NCBI GenBank assembly: GCA_014238335.1
Contig: JABABI010000013.1
Coordinates: forward strand, 37,328 to 101,327
Source of the DNA: Fuerstiella sp.
GTDB taxonomy: Bacteria > Planctomycetota > Planctomycetia > Planctomycetales > Planctomycetaceae
Direction: 5' to 3'
DNA: 64,000 nt
Part shown: one piece after another, positions 44,163 to 53,593 of the stretch
Layout of the letters: every line of letters begins with the position of its first letter
How positions within the stretch are numbered: position 1 is the first letter of the stretch
The notes under the pieces: model-generated
Told to the model about the DNA's origin: nothing
The model's input: only the letters and a program-made list of their open reading frames with translations
Databases searched by the model: none
Translations under genes and position numbers: made by a program

Positions 44163-46460
44163 TCAGGAGATCGAGGCTTTGTCTTTCTTCGATACAAAAC
44201 GTCCCAGCAGGGCCGGCAGAAATATCAGGTCCGCGAATAGTGCCGAACCGATCGTCAGTACACCCATGGTGGCGAAGATCTTGTGGTCGCGCGACTCGCT
44301 GAGAATCACTGTTCCGAATCCCGCGATCAGCACGGTCGTGGTCATGATCAGAGCCGTTCCGACACCCGTAAATGCTTTGCGGATTGCCTGGTCCTGATCA
44401 TCGGTCTTCGCGTTCTCTTCCTGGTATCTGGTCAGAAAATGAATGGTGTCATCAACGGCTATGCCCAGACACACAGTGAAATTACAGACCATGACGATTT
44501 CAAGGTTGTACCCCGTCAACGCCAGATACGCGCCTGTCAGCACCAGCGGAAACATATTTGGGATGATCGAAATCAAGCCGATTCGAATGGAACGATAAAC
44601 GATCGCCAGCACGAAAAAGATGACCACGGACGCGGTGCCCAGACTGGCCGCCAGGTCAACAACCACCTGGTACAGGTGCTGCCACCGCCAAACGGCGTTG
44701 CCACGAAGTTCAAAGGCGAAATCGGGATGTTGTTGCTGGATCGCTGCGCAGCCGTCTTCGACTCGTTCAAACACCGGACCGTAGGCGGCGATCCCGAGGT
44801 CCTGAACGCGAAACGTCACTTGGGCCTGGTTGCGTTCCGGAGTAAAGTACGCTCGCTTTAGCGGAGGAGGCAGCAGTTCCATCATCGACATTCGTTCTTC
44901 CGGCGGACCGCTGCCCGGCTGAGCATCTATGAGATTGCGAATCGACAGCGGGTGGCCAATCAGTTCTTCGGCGCGCAGCAAATCATCAACGGCTGATATA
45001 ACGATCAGCACCTCCGCCGAATCCGACGGTACATCGTCTGTCCATGTCACTTCCACCCGCGAAGATTCCAGTCCGCCGAAAACTTTGTCCAGATGATGTA
45101 GTGCGATCGTGGCTTCGGCTTTTTCCGGCAGACCGTCGCTTTGCCGCTGATCGGGCTTCAATGTCAGCGATATCGCGAAGAACATCAGCGTCGCGGCAAT
45201 TGCCATCTTGCTGACCAGTGATCGTCGCCGCAGGACAGCGTCCACGACGCCTGAGATACGGCCGAGGTTGCGGTCGATCAGACTGCTGTCCAGGCCTACA
45301 TGAATTTTTCGGCCCAACCAGGTAGAACAGGCAAAAGGGATGATCGTGACCACGGAGACAAATGTCAGCGTGACTCCGATCACACTGCACATGCCGAATT
45401 CCTTCACCATCTCGGAATCGGCCTGAGTCAACGAGCCAAATCCGATAGCTGTGGTCAGCGACGTCAGAAAACAGGCCATGCCCACCTGCTGAATACCGAG
45501 TCGAGCCGCTTCTTTTTCCGGCAGGCCGCCTGCGCGCAGTTTTCGGATCTGAACCATCAGGTGCACGCCATCGGTCAGCCCGACAAGACTGACCAGAACG
45601 GGCAGAATCACGTCAACCAGCGGGTTGTGTTCGTAACCCAGATACCGAACCATGCCGATGGTCCAGAAAACGCCCAGTGCCGGGGCGGCCGCGACAATCA
45701 TCACAGCCCGAATGCCGCGAAACAGTATCAGCGTCATGACGAAGATCATGCCGTAGCCGATCAGCTGATACTTCAACTGATTTGCTTCGTGCGCTTCGAT
45801 GGCCGCCAGAGCCGCGGGGACATGGCCGGTCACTTGAAACGTCAGATCTACACCGGTAAACCGAGAAACTGTCGCTTCGGCTGTTTCCCGCAGCAATGTG
45901 GTGGCATCGCTGTCGTCTAGAACGTGGTTGTAATCGAGTCCCAGCAGCAGCAGCAATGTTCTGCCGTCGCCGCTCAGCAGCTGCCCACCAACCAAAGGGT
46001 GCTTCATCGCCTTTTCTTTTGCGGCGGCAAAGCGATTCGCAGACGCCTCTGATCGGGGAAACAGGGGCTCCGGCAGGCCGAAGATGTTGAGCGTGGGTAC
46101 GCGATCCATCCACAGCACATTTCTGACCTGATCCAGTTCTTCCAGATCTTCCACAACCTGTCGCAGCGCCTTGGCGCAGTCAGCGTTGAAAAAGTCTTCG
46201 CCCTGGACCACCACCACGACATCGCCGCCGGACAGACTGAACGGGCTGACATTCGGGACCTGCCGCTGCGGTCGGTCGTCCTCGGGAGCGACGACGGAGG
46301 CATTGTCGTTGGGTTCGTCAGTTGTTTCAAACAGCTGCAGCAGCAGGTTCGGATCACGGTGGCCGATAACGGCAACGGTCGTGATGATGCTTACCAGCAG
46401 TATGACAAACCAGCGCTGATCGACACTCAGCGCTGCCAGCCTGTTGAACGATTTACTCAT
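44163..46460 (-). CDS. RND/MMPL-superfamily permease
   Basis: 765 aa with the RND/MMPL layout: helix 1 (WFVILLVSIITTVAVIG), a large extracytoplasmic loop, five or six helices (YQLIGYGMIFVMTLILFRGI, VDVILPVLVSLVGLTDGVHL, GMCSVIGVTLTFVSVVTIIP), a second loop, and a repeat of the helix bundle (LGTASVVIFFVLAIVYRSIR, VCNFTVCLGIAVDDTIHFLT). The sterol-sensing-like helices with acidic residues (LTDGVH, AVDDTIHF) suggest proton coupling. Such permeases export lipids, hopanoids or toxic compounds. It is the last gene of a three-gene unit behind two ExbD/TolR genes, 9 bases after the second. No membrane-fusion protein is seen. The cargo is unknown. Confidence 0.9.
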   Translation of the reverse strand: MSKSFNRLAALSVDQRWFVILLVSIITTVAVIGHRDPNLLLQLFETTDEPNDNASVVAPEDDRPQRQVPNVSPFSLSGGDVVVVVQGEDFFNADCAKALRQVVEDLEELDQVRNVLWMDRVPTLNIFGLPEPLFPRSEASANRFAAAKEKAMKHPLVGGQLLSGDGRTLLLLLGLDYNHVLDDSDATTLLRETAEATVSRFTGVDLTFQVTGHVPAALAAIEAHEANQLKYQLIGYGMIFVMTLILFRGIRAVMIVAAAPALGVFWTIGMVRYLGYEHNPLVDVILPVLVSLVGLTDGVHLMVQIRKLRAGGLPEKEAARLGIQQVGMACFLTSLTTAIGFGSLTQADSEMVKEFGMCSVIGVTLTFVSVVTIIPFACSTWLGRKIHVGLDSSLIDRNLGRISGVVDAVLRRRSLVSKMAIAATLMFFAISLTLKPDQRQSDGLPEKAEATIALHHLDKVFGGLESSRVEVTWTDDVPSDSAEVLIVISAVDDLLRAEELIGHPLSIRNLIDAQPGSGPPEERMSMMELLPPPLKRAYFTPERNQAQVTFRVQDLGIAAYGPVFERVEDGCAAIQQQHPDFAFELRGNAVWRWQHLYQVVVDLAASLGTASVVIFFVLAIVYRSIRIGLISIIPNMFPLVLTGAYLALTGYNLEIVMVCNFTVCLGIAVDDTIHFLTRYQEENAKTDDQDQAIRKAFTGVGTALIMTTTVLIAGFGTVILSESRDHKIFATMGVLTIGSALFADLIFLPALLGRFVSKKDKASIS

Positions 46461-46469
46461 TGAAAACTG

Positions 46470-46931
46470 TTACTTTGTACCGGCCTGCACGGCCAGCGAT
46501 ATCGACAGAAACCCCAGTGCCTGACAGCGATCATAGGTGTCGATGAAATGTTGAAATGCCACGGCGTCGTCGAAACCGATTATAATCCTGGAACCTGGAT
46601 CAAGTTCAGCAAGTTGCGTCAGGCGCTGATCCAGTTCAGCAGCACTGCCGACGGGCCGCTCATTCAGCTGAATCATCAACTGGCCTTGCGCATCACGGTC
46701 CAGATAAATGCGAACTTCCGGTGATTTCCATTCCTCGGGTTCCTGCTGCGGCAGATCAACCTCCGCTTCGGTCTGTCCCGCTGATAATTCAGCGGGCAAC
46801 AGTGAATCCGGCGTCTGGCCAACCGACGCGCACACGAAAAACACCAGCAACAAGAATACGACGTCGATCATTGGCGTCATGCTGTCATTGTCAAGGGACG
46901 TGCGTCGATCTCGATGGGTGGGTATGCGCAC
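46470..46931 (-). CDS. ExbD/TolR-family protein (second copy)
   Basis: 153 aa from a GTG, two bases after the stop of the previous ExbD gene. A single N-terminal helix, MTPMIDVVFLLLVFFVCASV, contains the proton-path Asp of ExbD/TolR. It is followed by a periplasmic domain (VRIYLDRDAQGQLMIQLNER, SRIIIGFDDAVAFQHFIDTY). ExbD works with ExbB to use the proton gradient, normally to energise TonB or to pull the outer membrane (Tol). Here it sits with an RND permease and another ExbD, so it may energise that transporter. No ExbB/TolQ gene is visible in the unit. Confidence 0.9.
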   Translation of the reverse strand: MRIPTHRDRRTSLDNDSMTPMIDVVFLLLVFFVCASVGQTPDSLLPAELSAGQTEAEVDLPQQEPEEWKSPEVRIYLDRDAQGQLMIQLNERPVGSAAELDQRLTQLAELDPGSRIIIGFDDAVAFQHFIDTYDRCQALGFLSISLAVQAGTK

Positions 46932-46933
46932 GA

Positions 46934-47371
46934 TCAGTCACTTCCGTTTACGGAAACAGCAAACTGAATACTGCGAATATTCCGACCTGCACAGTGTTCG
47001 ATCAGTTTTCGCACCGAACCACACTGCGCGTCCCTGTCCGCTCGTAAACGAACTTCCGGATTCACACCGGCGGCGGCGGCGGCTATTTGCAAGCCTGCAA
47101 TTCGCTGCAAGACGGACTGCTGTGACTGGGCTTCTGCGCTGATGAACATCTGACCGTCTCGGTCAATCGTGACGGTCAGCCGATGCAATGCCTCGTCATG
47201 CCGGGTGTCACCGCCTGTCGCCGCTGGAAGATTCACAGGTTCCGCCTGTTCGCTTCTCACGAAGTGGCTGGCCACCAGAAAAAAAATAATCAGCAGAAAC
47301 ACCACGTCAATCAGCGGCGTGATATTGAACCGCAGGGGAGTTCGCTGACTGTATTGTGTAGGCAATCGCAT
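46934..47371 (-). CDS. ExbD/TolR-family protein (first copy)
   Basis: 145 aa from the ATG at 47371. One N-terminal helix, TPLIDVVFLLIIFFLVASHF, has the conserved Asp. The periplasmic part reads LTVTIDRDGQMFISAEAQSQ and VNPEVRLRADRDAQCGSVRK. It is the first gene of the exbD-exbD-RND unit and is transcribed away from the DJ-1/PfpI gene, with 217 bases of shared upstream DNA. The two ExbD proteins are clearly different in their periplasmic parts, so a heterodimer is possible. Confidence 0.9.
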   Translation of the reverse strand: MRLPTQYSQRTPLRFNITPLIDVVFLLIIFFLVASHFVRSEQAEPVNLPAATGGDTRHDEALHRLTVTIDRDGQMFISAEAQSQQSVLQRIAGLQIAAAAAGVNPEVRLRADRDAQCGSVRKLIEHCAGRNIRSIQFAVSVNGSD

Positions 47372-47588
47372 GGGTTTTCGCTGAAGCAGCGTCTGATGCG
47401 CGTGTCGGACCTGGCATGGGACAACACCGGAAGCAGGAAGCTGGCGTCAAAGTCTAGCGAATCCTGGCGAATGACGTCAGCTGCGATTACGATTCTGTGG
47501 TGATCCGGCGTTGCCGCAAGGCGTAAGTCTTTTCAAGATACGCGGACTCTGCTGTAAATTCCTTTGTGTTTCAGGTGCACTGAATTCC

Positions 47589-48161
47589 ATGTCCAACAAA
47601 CAAGTTTTGCTGCTGGCCGGTGACTTTGTGGAAGACTACGAAATCATGGTCCCCTTTCAGACACTGCTGACGGTCGGTGTCGATGTCCACGCTGTGTGCC
47701 CCGATAAGAAATCCGGCGATCAAATCCGCACTGCCATCCACGATTTCGAGGGCGATCAGACGTACAGCGAAAAACCTGGCCATAATTTCACGCTCAACGC
47801 CGACTTCGCGAATGCTGATGCCGACAATTACGACGGACTGTTGATCCCCGGTGGCCGCGCACCGGAATACCTGCGTCTTAATTCCGCGGTGCTGGATCTT
47901 GTGAAAGCATTCGACGAGGCGAAGAAGCCTATCGCGGCGATCTGTCATGGTCTGCAGATTCTGGCTGCGGCCGGCATCCTGTCGGGTCGAACCTGCACGG
48001 CCTACCCCGCCTGCGGTCCGGAAGTCACGCTGGCCGGCGCAACATATGCGGAGATATCGATTGACGGAGCCCATGTGGACGGCAACCTTGTGTCGGCACC
48101 CGCGTGGCCCGCTCATCCGGCTTTCTGCCGCGAGTTTCTTAAACTGCTGGGTGTACTGTGA
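47589..48161 (+). CDS. DJ-1/PfpI-family protein
   Basis: 190 aa from the ATG at 47589. The class I glutamine amidotransferase-like fold shows [20 protein letters not shown] with the conserved Glu, [15 protein letters not shown], and the nucleophile elbow [10 protein letters not shown] with Cys119-His120. Members include deglycases, glyoxalase III and chaperone-like proteins; which applies cannot be told. The open frame extends 26 codons upstream without homology and the ATG matches the family start. Divergent from the exbD unit and about 100 bases upstream of the giant cytochrome gene. Confidence 0.9.
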   Translation: MSNKQVLLLAGDFVEDYEIMVPFQTLLTVGVDVHAVCPDKKSGDQIRTAIHDFEGDQTYSEKPGHNFTLNADFANADADNYDGLLIPGGRAPEYLRLNSAVLDLVKAFDEAKKPIAAICHGLQILAAAGILSGRTCTAYPACGPEVTLAGATYAEISIDGAHVDGNLVSAPAWPAHPAFCREFLKLLGVL

Positions 48162-48262
48162 ATTGGTTAACTACGCTGAGTATCCTGTAACCCCGGCGGA
48201 ACTCGCCTGCCACTGGTCGGCTTCGCTTTACCGGTCATCATTCCATTCAAACGAGTCACAAT

Positions 48263-51200
48263 ATGTCCCGCGTTTTCTTCCTGGTTCTGCTGGTCTTTTG
48301 GAACCGCGCCGCACTGGCACAGACTCTGGAGCAGCAGCTTCTGAATCACCCACCGGGGGACCTTGCAGCCGCAGCCCGCGAATCCGGCGATGCCAGACGC
48401 GGTGCAATTCTGTTCCATCAGGTGCATGTTGGCTGCGTCAAATGTCATGCGGTGGATGGTACCAGTAACTCGCTGGGACCCGATCTGACAAAGCTGGGCC
48501 AGCAATTACCTTCGACTGATGAATACGTCGTCATGTCACTGCTGAAACCGTCCGGTGAAATACGCAAGGGCTATGAATCCATCACCGTTGTGACCGTCGA
48601 CGGACGAACACTGACAGGTTTGCTGGTGAGTCGCAGCGATGACAGCGTCGTGCTGCGGGACCCGGCTCAAGATGGCGATCGTATCACGGTCCTCGCGGAA
48701 GACATCGACGAAGTCGTACCGAGCAAGTTGTCCATCATGCCGGCAGGCATCGTGAATCAGCTTGGTGGCCGGCCGCAGTTTCTGGATCTGCTGCGCTATC
48801 TTCTGGAGATGCGGGATGGGGGAATCGACACAGCCCGGACGCTGCAGCCGCCTCCGGGGCTGATTGCCTTCAAGCTACCGGAATACGAGAGTCACGTTGA
48901 CCACGTCGGGCTGATTCACGGCCTTGACGACGCGGCGTTTGAACGTGGCCAGACGATTTACAATCGGCTGTGCATCAATTGCCACGGCAACAGGGAAAAG
49001 CCCGGTTCACTGCCGACTGCGTTGCGTTTTGCGGAAGGCAAATTTCGCAGCGGCAGTGATCCCCACGCGATGTACAGGACGCTCACTCACGGTTTTGGCT
49101 TGATGGTGCCGCAGATGTGGATGGTGCCAAAGCAGAAATACGACGTAATTCACTACATTCGCGAAAGCTATGTCCGCAAAGCCAATGAAAGTCAGTACCG
49201 CGACGTGACGGACGAATATCTGGCGGCACTGCCGCAGGGCGATACATTCGGCCCGGAACCCATTGAGTACTCGCCGTGGTCTGACATGAACTACGGACCG
49301 TCGATGATCAACACGTTTGAAGTCGGTTCAGACGCGCGCAATTTTGCATACAAAGGTATCGCGGTTCGGCTGGACCAGGGACCAGGCGGGGTTTCGAAGG
49401 GTAATCATTGGGCGATTTTTGACCACGACACACTGCGGCTGGCGGCCGCTTGGTCACGCCCACCACAGTCAAAGGCTTCCGGTTTTATCAGCTGGCAGGG
49501 TATTCACTTTGACGGTCGTCACAATGCGCATCCACGCATCGTTGGAGATCTGCAATTCGAAAACCCTACGGGTCCCGGATGGGCCAACCCGGCCACCGGG
49601 TCCTTCGATGACGACCAGCGGGTGGTGGGACGCGATGGTCGAAACTACGGACCATTGCCTCGCAACTGGGCGAAATATCGCGGGCTGCATCAGGTCGGTG
49701 ATCAGACTATCGTGGAGTACACCGTCGCTGATACCAAAGTGCTGGAGCGCATGGGCCATCTCGCAATCTCGACTGACGATAAATTGTCGGCCAACGTCTT
49801 CTCCAGGAACCTGACGCTGGGGCCGATTCAGAACAACTTACTGGCACTTGTGGCAACTCATCCCGAAGAAGACGCGGCGCTTCGGCCGCTGACTGAACAT
49901 TCCATCGTGCTGGTTGCGGACGCCGCACTGCCGCGCACAGCGGCAGCATCAAAGTTCAACGGCGCTTCGCATCTGATGATTAAGGATGGTTCCGCCTTCA
50001 ACATGACGTCCGGTGATTTCAGTATCACAGCTCGCATTCGCACAACGACTGACGGCACCATCTTCTGCAAGGCGAACGAACAGGGACCGTGGGTGCCGAA
50101 TGGCAAAACGTTCTTCGTGCAAGGCGGACGCCTGTGCTACGACATTGGCTGGGTCGGCGCCGTGCAATCAAAGAAACAAGTGGACGATGGTAAGTGGCAT
50201 GATGTGGCAATGACCTGGAATCACGACACCGGCCGGATCAGCATGTATGTGGATGGCAAAAAGAACGGCGGCGGCACATTGAAGCCAAAGGGAAATGTCT
50301 CCGGGCACGTAGCAAAAATTGGATTTACGTCCGGCAGCTTTCCACGCACTTCGTATTTCACGGGTGACATTGAATCCCTGGCATTCTGGAGCAGAGCGCT
50401 GAAGGGCGAAAATCTTCAGGTTGGTCAGCAGGACAACGACACCAGTCCTGCTGTCGCGGCGTGGAACCTAACGTCTGCCGCAGAAGCGGGCGCTATTTCC
50501 GATGTCAGTGGGAACAAACGCGATGCTGTACAAATCCAGGGAGACGTGAAGCAAAGACGCACGGCGATCATGGCGGGCGTGGTCGGCGACCGCGATGGAC
50601 TTACCTTACTGCAAAAAGATAATCGGATTTGTCTGAACGTTCCGTCCGATGACCAACATCGCAACATTGCGATTTGGACGGTCGCCGTAGCACCAGACAC
50701 AACGGACGACGCGTTGAATGAACTTGCGGCCCGCGTCGAAGATCGTCTAAAGGTGGCCGATCTGGAACAGCGGATTCCTCAGAGCGGGCCGGCGCGGTGG
50801 CCGGATGTTGTTGCGACGACGCCAGTCATGGGTCCGGAAACTGGTCCATTTGCAATCGATGTCCTGTCCACACCGGTTGCCAACCCGTGGTTCGCTCGAA
50901 TTCGGCTGACGGGCCATGATTTTCTTGCGGACGGAGACCGCGTGGCCGTGTGCAGCTGGGATGGCGACGTCTGGATGGTCAGCGGCCTGAAAACGCTGGA
51001 CGAAAAGGGTTCCTCTGCGCCGCAGCTGAAATGGCAGCGGATCGCTTCAGGGTTATTCCAGCCTCTTGGTGTCAAGATCGTCGCCGACGATATCTACGTC
51101 ACCTGCCGGGACCAACTGGTGATTCTGCGAGACCGAAATGGTGATGGCGAAACGGATTTCTATGAGTGCTTCAACAACGATCATCAGGTGACCGAACACT

Positions 51201-52186
51201 TTCATGAATTTGCGATGGGACTGCAGCGCGACGAAATTGGCAACTTCTATTATGCCAAATCGGCTCGCCACGCACTGAAGGCCATCGTTCCACATCACGG
51301 TACACTGCTGCGCATCCCATCGAACGGTTCACGCACGGATATTCTGGCAACCGGGTTTCGGGCGGCCAACGGCGTTTGTCTGAATCCCGATGGTTCGTTC
51401 ATCGTGACCGACCAGGAAGGCCACTGGAATCCGAAGAATCGCATCAATTGGGTACGCGAGGGCGGATTCTACGGCAACATGTTCGGCTATCACGACGTCA
51501 CGGACAATTCTGACGACGCGATGGAGCAGCCACTGTGCTGGATCACAAATGCGTTTGATCGTTCGCCGGCCGAACTGATGTGGATTGACAATGAAGCCTG
51601 GGGACCGCTGAACGGGTCATTGCTGAATCTTTCGTATGGTTACGGCAAAGTCTACGTTGTGCCGCACGAAGAAATCGACGGTCAGATGCAGGGCGGCATG
51701 TGCCAGTTGCCGATTCCGCAGTTTCCCACTGGGACAGCTCGCGGTCGTATCAGTCCGCACGACAACGGACTGTATCTATCCGGCATGTTCGCCTGGGGCA
51801 GCAGCCAGCAGGCACAGGAAGGCGGGTTCTATCGGTTGCGATATACAGGTCGAGCGGCCAACATGCCGGTCGGCCTGAAAGCCCGCGATCGACATCTTGA
51901 AATTGCTTTCACCGATTCATTGGATGCGGGGACGGCGAAGATGTCAGCGAACTATTCAGTAAAGGTGTGGTCGCTTAAGCGTACCGCTAATTATGGTTCG
52001 AAGCACTATGACGAACACGAACTGCCTGTGACCGGCGCGGTACTTGGCGCCGATGGCCGCACTGTAACTCTGGAAATTCCTGAGCTCGGTCCGACGTGGT
52101 GCATGGAGATCAAATGTCGGCTGAAGTCCGCTGACGGAGAGGCGTTTGAACGCTCGATTCACAACACGATTCATCGCTTGCCGTGA
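48263..52186 (+). CDS. Giant secreted di-haem cytochrome c / LamG / beta-propeller fusion
   Basis: 1307 aa with signal peptide (MSRVFFLVLLVFWNRAALAQ). Order: a planctomycete-type haem domain with CVKCH at 58-62 (DARRGAILFHQVHVG before, then GLLVSRSDDSVVLRDPAQDG), a second cytochrome with CINCH at 237-241, a DUF6797-like domain (YKGIAVRLDQGPGGVSKGNH), a LamG sandwich (SDFSITARIR-like strands, WHDVAMTWNHDTGRISMYVD), and a C-terminal propeller (GDVWMVSGLKTLDEKG, LRDRNGDGETDFYECFNNDH). The propeller closely matches that at 17248-20628, but the haem domains are at the other end and the cupredoxin is absent. Probably a periplasmic dehydrogenase-like protein, perhaps acting on a sugar, passing electrons through its haems. 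Substrate unknown. Confidence 0.85.
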   Translation: MSRVFFLVLLVFWNRAALAQTLEQQLLNHPPGDLAAAARESGDARRGAILFHQVHVGCVKCHAVDGTSNSLGPDLTKLGQQLPSTDEYVVMSLLKPSGEIRKGYESITVVTVDGRTLTGLLVSRSDDSVVLRDPAQDGDRITVLAEDIDEVVPSKLSIMPAGIVNQLGGRPQFLDLLRYLLEMRDGGIDTARTLQPPPGLIAFKLPEYESHVDHVGLIHGLDDAAFERGQTIYNRLCINCHGNREKPGSLPTALRFAEGKFRSGSDPHAMYRTLTHGFGLMVPQMWMVPKQKYDVIHYIRESYVRKANESQYRDVTDEYLAALPQGDTFGPEPIEYSPWSDMNYGPSMINTFEVGSDARNFAYKGIAVRLDQGPGGVSKGNHWAIFDHDTLRLAAAWSRPPQSKASGFISWQGIHFDGRHNAHPRIVGDLQFENPTGPGWANPATGSFDDDQRVVGRDGRNYGPLPRNWAKYRGLHQVGDQTIVEYTVADTKVLERMGHLAISTDDKLSANVFSRNLTLGPIQNNLLALVATHPEEDAALRPLTEHSIVLVADAALPRTAAASKFNGASHLMIKDGSAFNMTSGDFSITARIRTTTDGTIFCKANEQGPWVPNGKTFFVQGGRLCYDIGWVGAVQSKKQVDDGKWHDVAMTWNHDTGRISMYVDGKKNGGGTLKPKGNVSGHVAKIGFTSGSFPRTSYFTGDIESLAFWSRALKGENLQVGQQDNDTSPAVAAWNLTSAAEAGAISDVSGNKRDAVQIQGDVKQRRTAIMAGVVGDRDGLTLLQKDNRICLNVPSDDQHRNIAIWTVAVAPDTTDDALNELAARVEDRLKVADLEQRIPQSGPARWPDVVATTPVMGPETGPFAIDVLSTPVANPWFARIRLTGHDFLADGDRVAVCSWDGDVWMVSGLKTLDEKGSSAPQLKWQRIASGLFQPLGVKIVADDIYVTCRDQLVILRDRNGDGETDFYECFNNDHQVTEHFHEFAMGLQRDEIGNFYYAKSARHALKAIVPHHGTLLRIPSNGSRTDILATGFRAANGVCLNPDGSFIVTDQEGHWNPKNRINWVREGGFYGNMFGYHDVTDNSDDAMEQPLCWITNAFDRSPAELMWIDNEAWGPLNGSLLNLSYGYGKVYVVPHEEIDGQMQGGMCQLPIPQFPTGTARGRISPHDNGLYLSGMFAWGSSQQAQEGGFYRLRYTGRAANMPVGLKARDRHLEIAFTDSLDAGTAKMSANYSVKVWSLKRTANYGSKHYDEHELPVTGAVLGADGRTVTLEIPELGPTWCMEIKCRLKSADGEAFERSIHNTIHRLP

Positions 52187-52367
52187 TGTTGACACCGCTT
52201 TGAAGCGTTCGCTGAGCCAATCAGAAACACGGGCAGCGCCGGTATAGTATGAGGACGGGGCCGCTATAGAAGCTGGTAGCGCCAGCGAGTGGGTCTCTCG
52301 ATCGCTTGTGAAACACACTTGCATGGGCTGCGTGCTTGTATCAGGAACGGCAAAGAACGAACGGTCG

Positions 52368-53312
52368 TCAGTTCACTGACTCGTCGTTGTTTTCGGGACG
52401 GCCTTCGATGTAGAACCAGTTGTGAATTGGTTTCAGAATCTCCAGCACTTCAGCCAGCAGCTGCTCATCCATTGGCGTTTCCGCCCAGTCAATCCATTGG
52501 GCAACTCGACCAGGATTCGCTGAGCCGGTGACGCACGTTGCCATGTCCGGATTGCCGATGGAAAACTGCAGCGCCAGCTGAGCAATGTCGGTCCCGGCAG
52601 CTGTACAGTGTTCCGAGGCCTTCTTCGCTATCTCTCGGACTTCAGGAGTCGCCTTGTGCCACTCCGGCAGCGGCGCGCCGGTCAACAGTCGGGCAGAAAA
52701 CGGGGCGGCGTTCATCAGCCCGACACTCTTCTCTTTGCAGATCGGTACGAGTTCCAGCGCCATGTCGTTCTGCAATGTGTAGTGGTTGTATGTCAGCAGC
52801 ACATCGATGTCCGCATTCGCCAGGATGTACTTGAACATCTTCATCGGATAGCCACTGACACCGATATACCGAACCTTGCCCTTTTCGACCTGCTTTCGAA
52901 GTGCGGGAAGTGTCTCTTCGACGATCTGCGACATTTCGACGAATTCCAGATCGTGACACAGAACAATGTCCAGGTGATCCTGCCGCATGCGTTCAAGCGA
53001 TATGTCCACACTTTCTTCCACTCGTTTCGCACTGAAATCAAAGTGTTGTCCGGCATATCGGCCCAGCTTGGTTCCCAGGTAAAAACTGTCACGAGGAATG
53101 TCGGGCAGCACCTGTCCCAGCAGCACTTCACTCATACCACGGCCATAGAACGGCGAGGTATCGATGAAATTCATGCCCCGATCAATGGCGACGTGTACAC
53201 TCTTGAGCGCTTCGGCAATGTCCACTTTTCGAAATTCGGCACCCAGAGACGAGGCTCCGAATGACAGAGCCGTCAGGTCCATGTCGGTGTTCTGCAGATG
53301 GCGCTTTTCCAT
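52368..53312 (-). CDS. Aldo/keto reductase, L-galactose dehydrogenase-like
   Basis: 314 aa from the ATG at 53310-53312; the open frame upstream (to 53738) has no homology. AKR tetrad: D51 and Y56 in FIDTSPFYGRG, K82 in GTKLGRY, H120 in LCHDLEF. The whole chain follows plant L-galactose dehydrogenase (FGASSLGAEF, FSAKRVEESVDISLERM, IVEETLPALRKQVEKGKVRY, EWHKATPEVREIA, LEILKPIHNW). That enzyme oxidises L-galactose to its lactone; bacterial relatives also take L-fucose. It is divergent from a sulfatase gene, with 281 bases between, suggesting shared control. This assignment is from sequence resemblance, not proof of substrate. Confidence 0.82.
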   Translation of the reverse strand: MEKRHLQNTDMDLTALSFGASSLGAEFRKVDIAEALKSVHVAIDRGMNFIDTSPFYGRGMSEVLLGQVLPDIPRDSFYLGTKLGRYAGQHFDFSAKRVEESVDISLERMRQDHLDIVLCHDLEFVEMSQIVEETLPALRKQVEKGKVRYIGVSGYPMKMFKYILANADIDVLLTYNHYTLQNDMALELVPICKEKSVGLMNAAPFSARLLTGAPLPEWHKATPEVREIAKKASEHCTAAGTDIAQLALQFSIGNPDMATCVTGSANPGRVAQWIDWAETPMDEQLLAEVLEILKPIHNWFYIEGRPENNDESVN

Positions 53313-53593
53313 TTTCAACGGGTCCGGTTTTCGAAGAATGGTCGTGTGTGTTGGGAAAGGGGGTCGGGAATCAATAGCCGGTACCGTGCTTCGCTTTATT
53401 GGTACCCACCCTCTTTTTTGCGTCCGCTCGCCGCAGAACCATAGCAGCTTCCAGTATGGTCTTCGACCCGCAGATGATGAGGGCCAGCACCACAACTTCA
53501 CGTGTAATTCTTCGGGTTTGTCATTTGTAGGGAACGGTTTTGTCTTCCGGGGCGACACCGTTAGGATTCCTTTTTTGACTGCGGAGATTCCTG

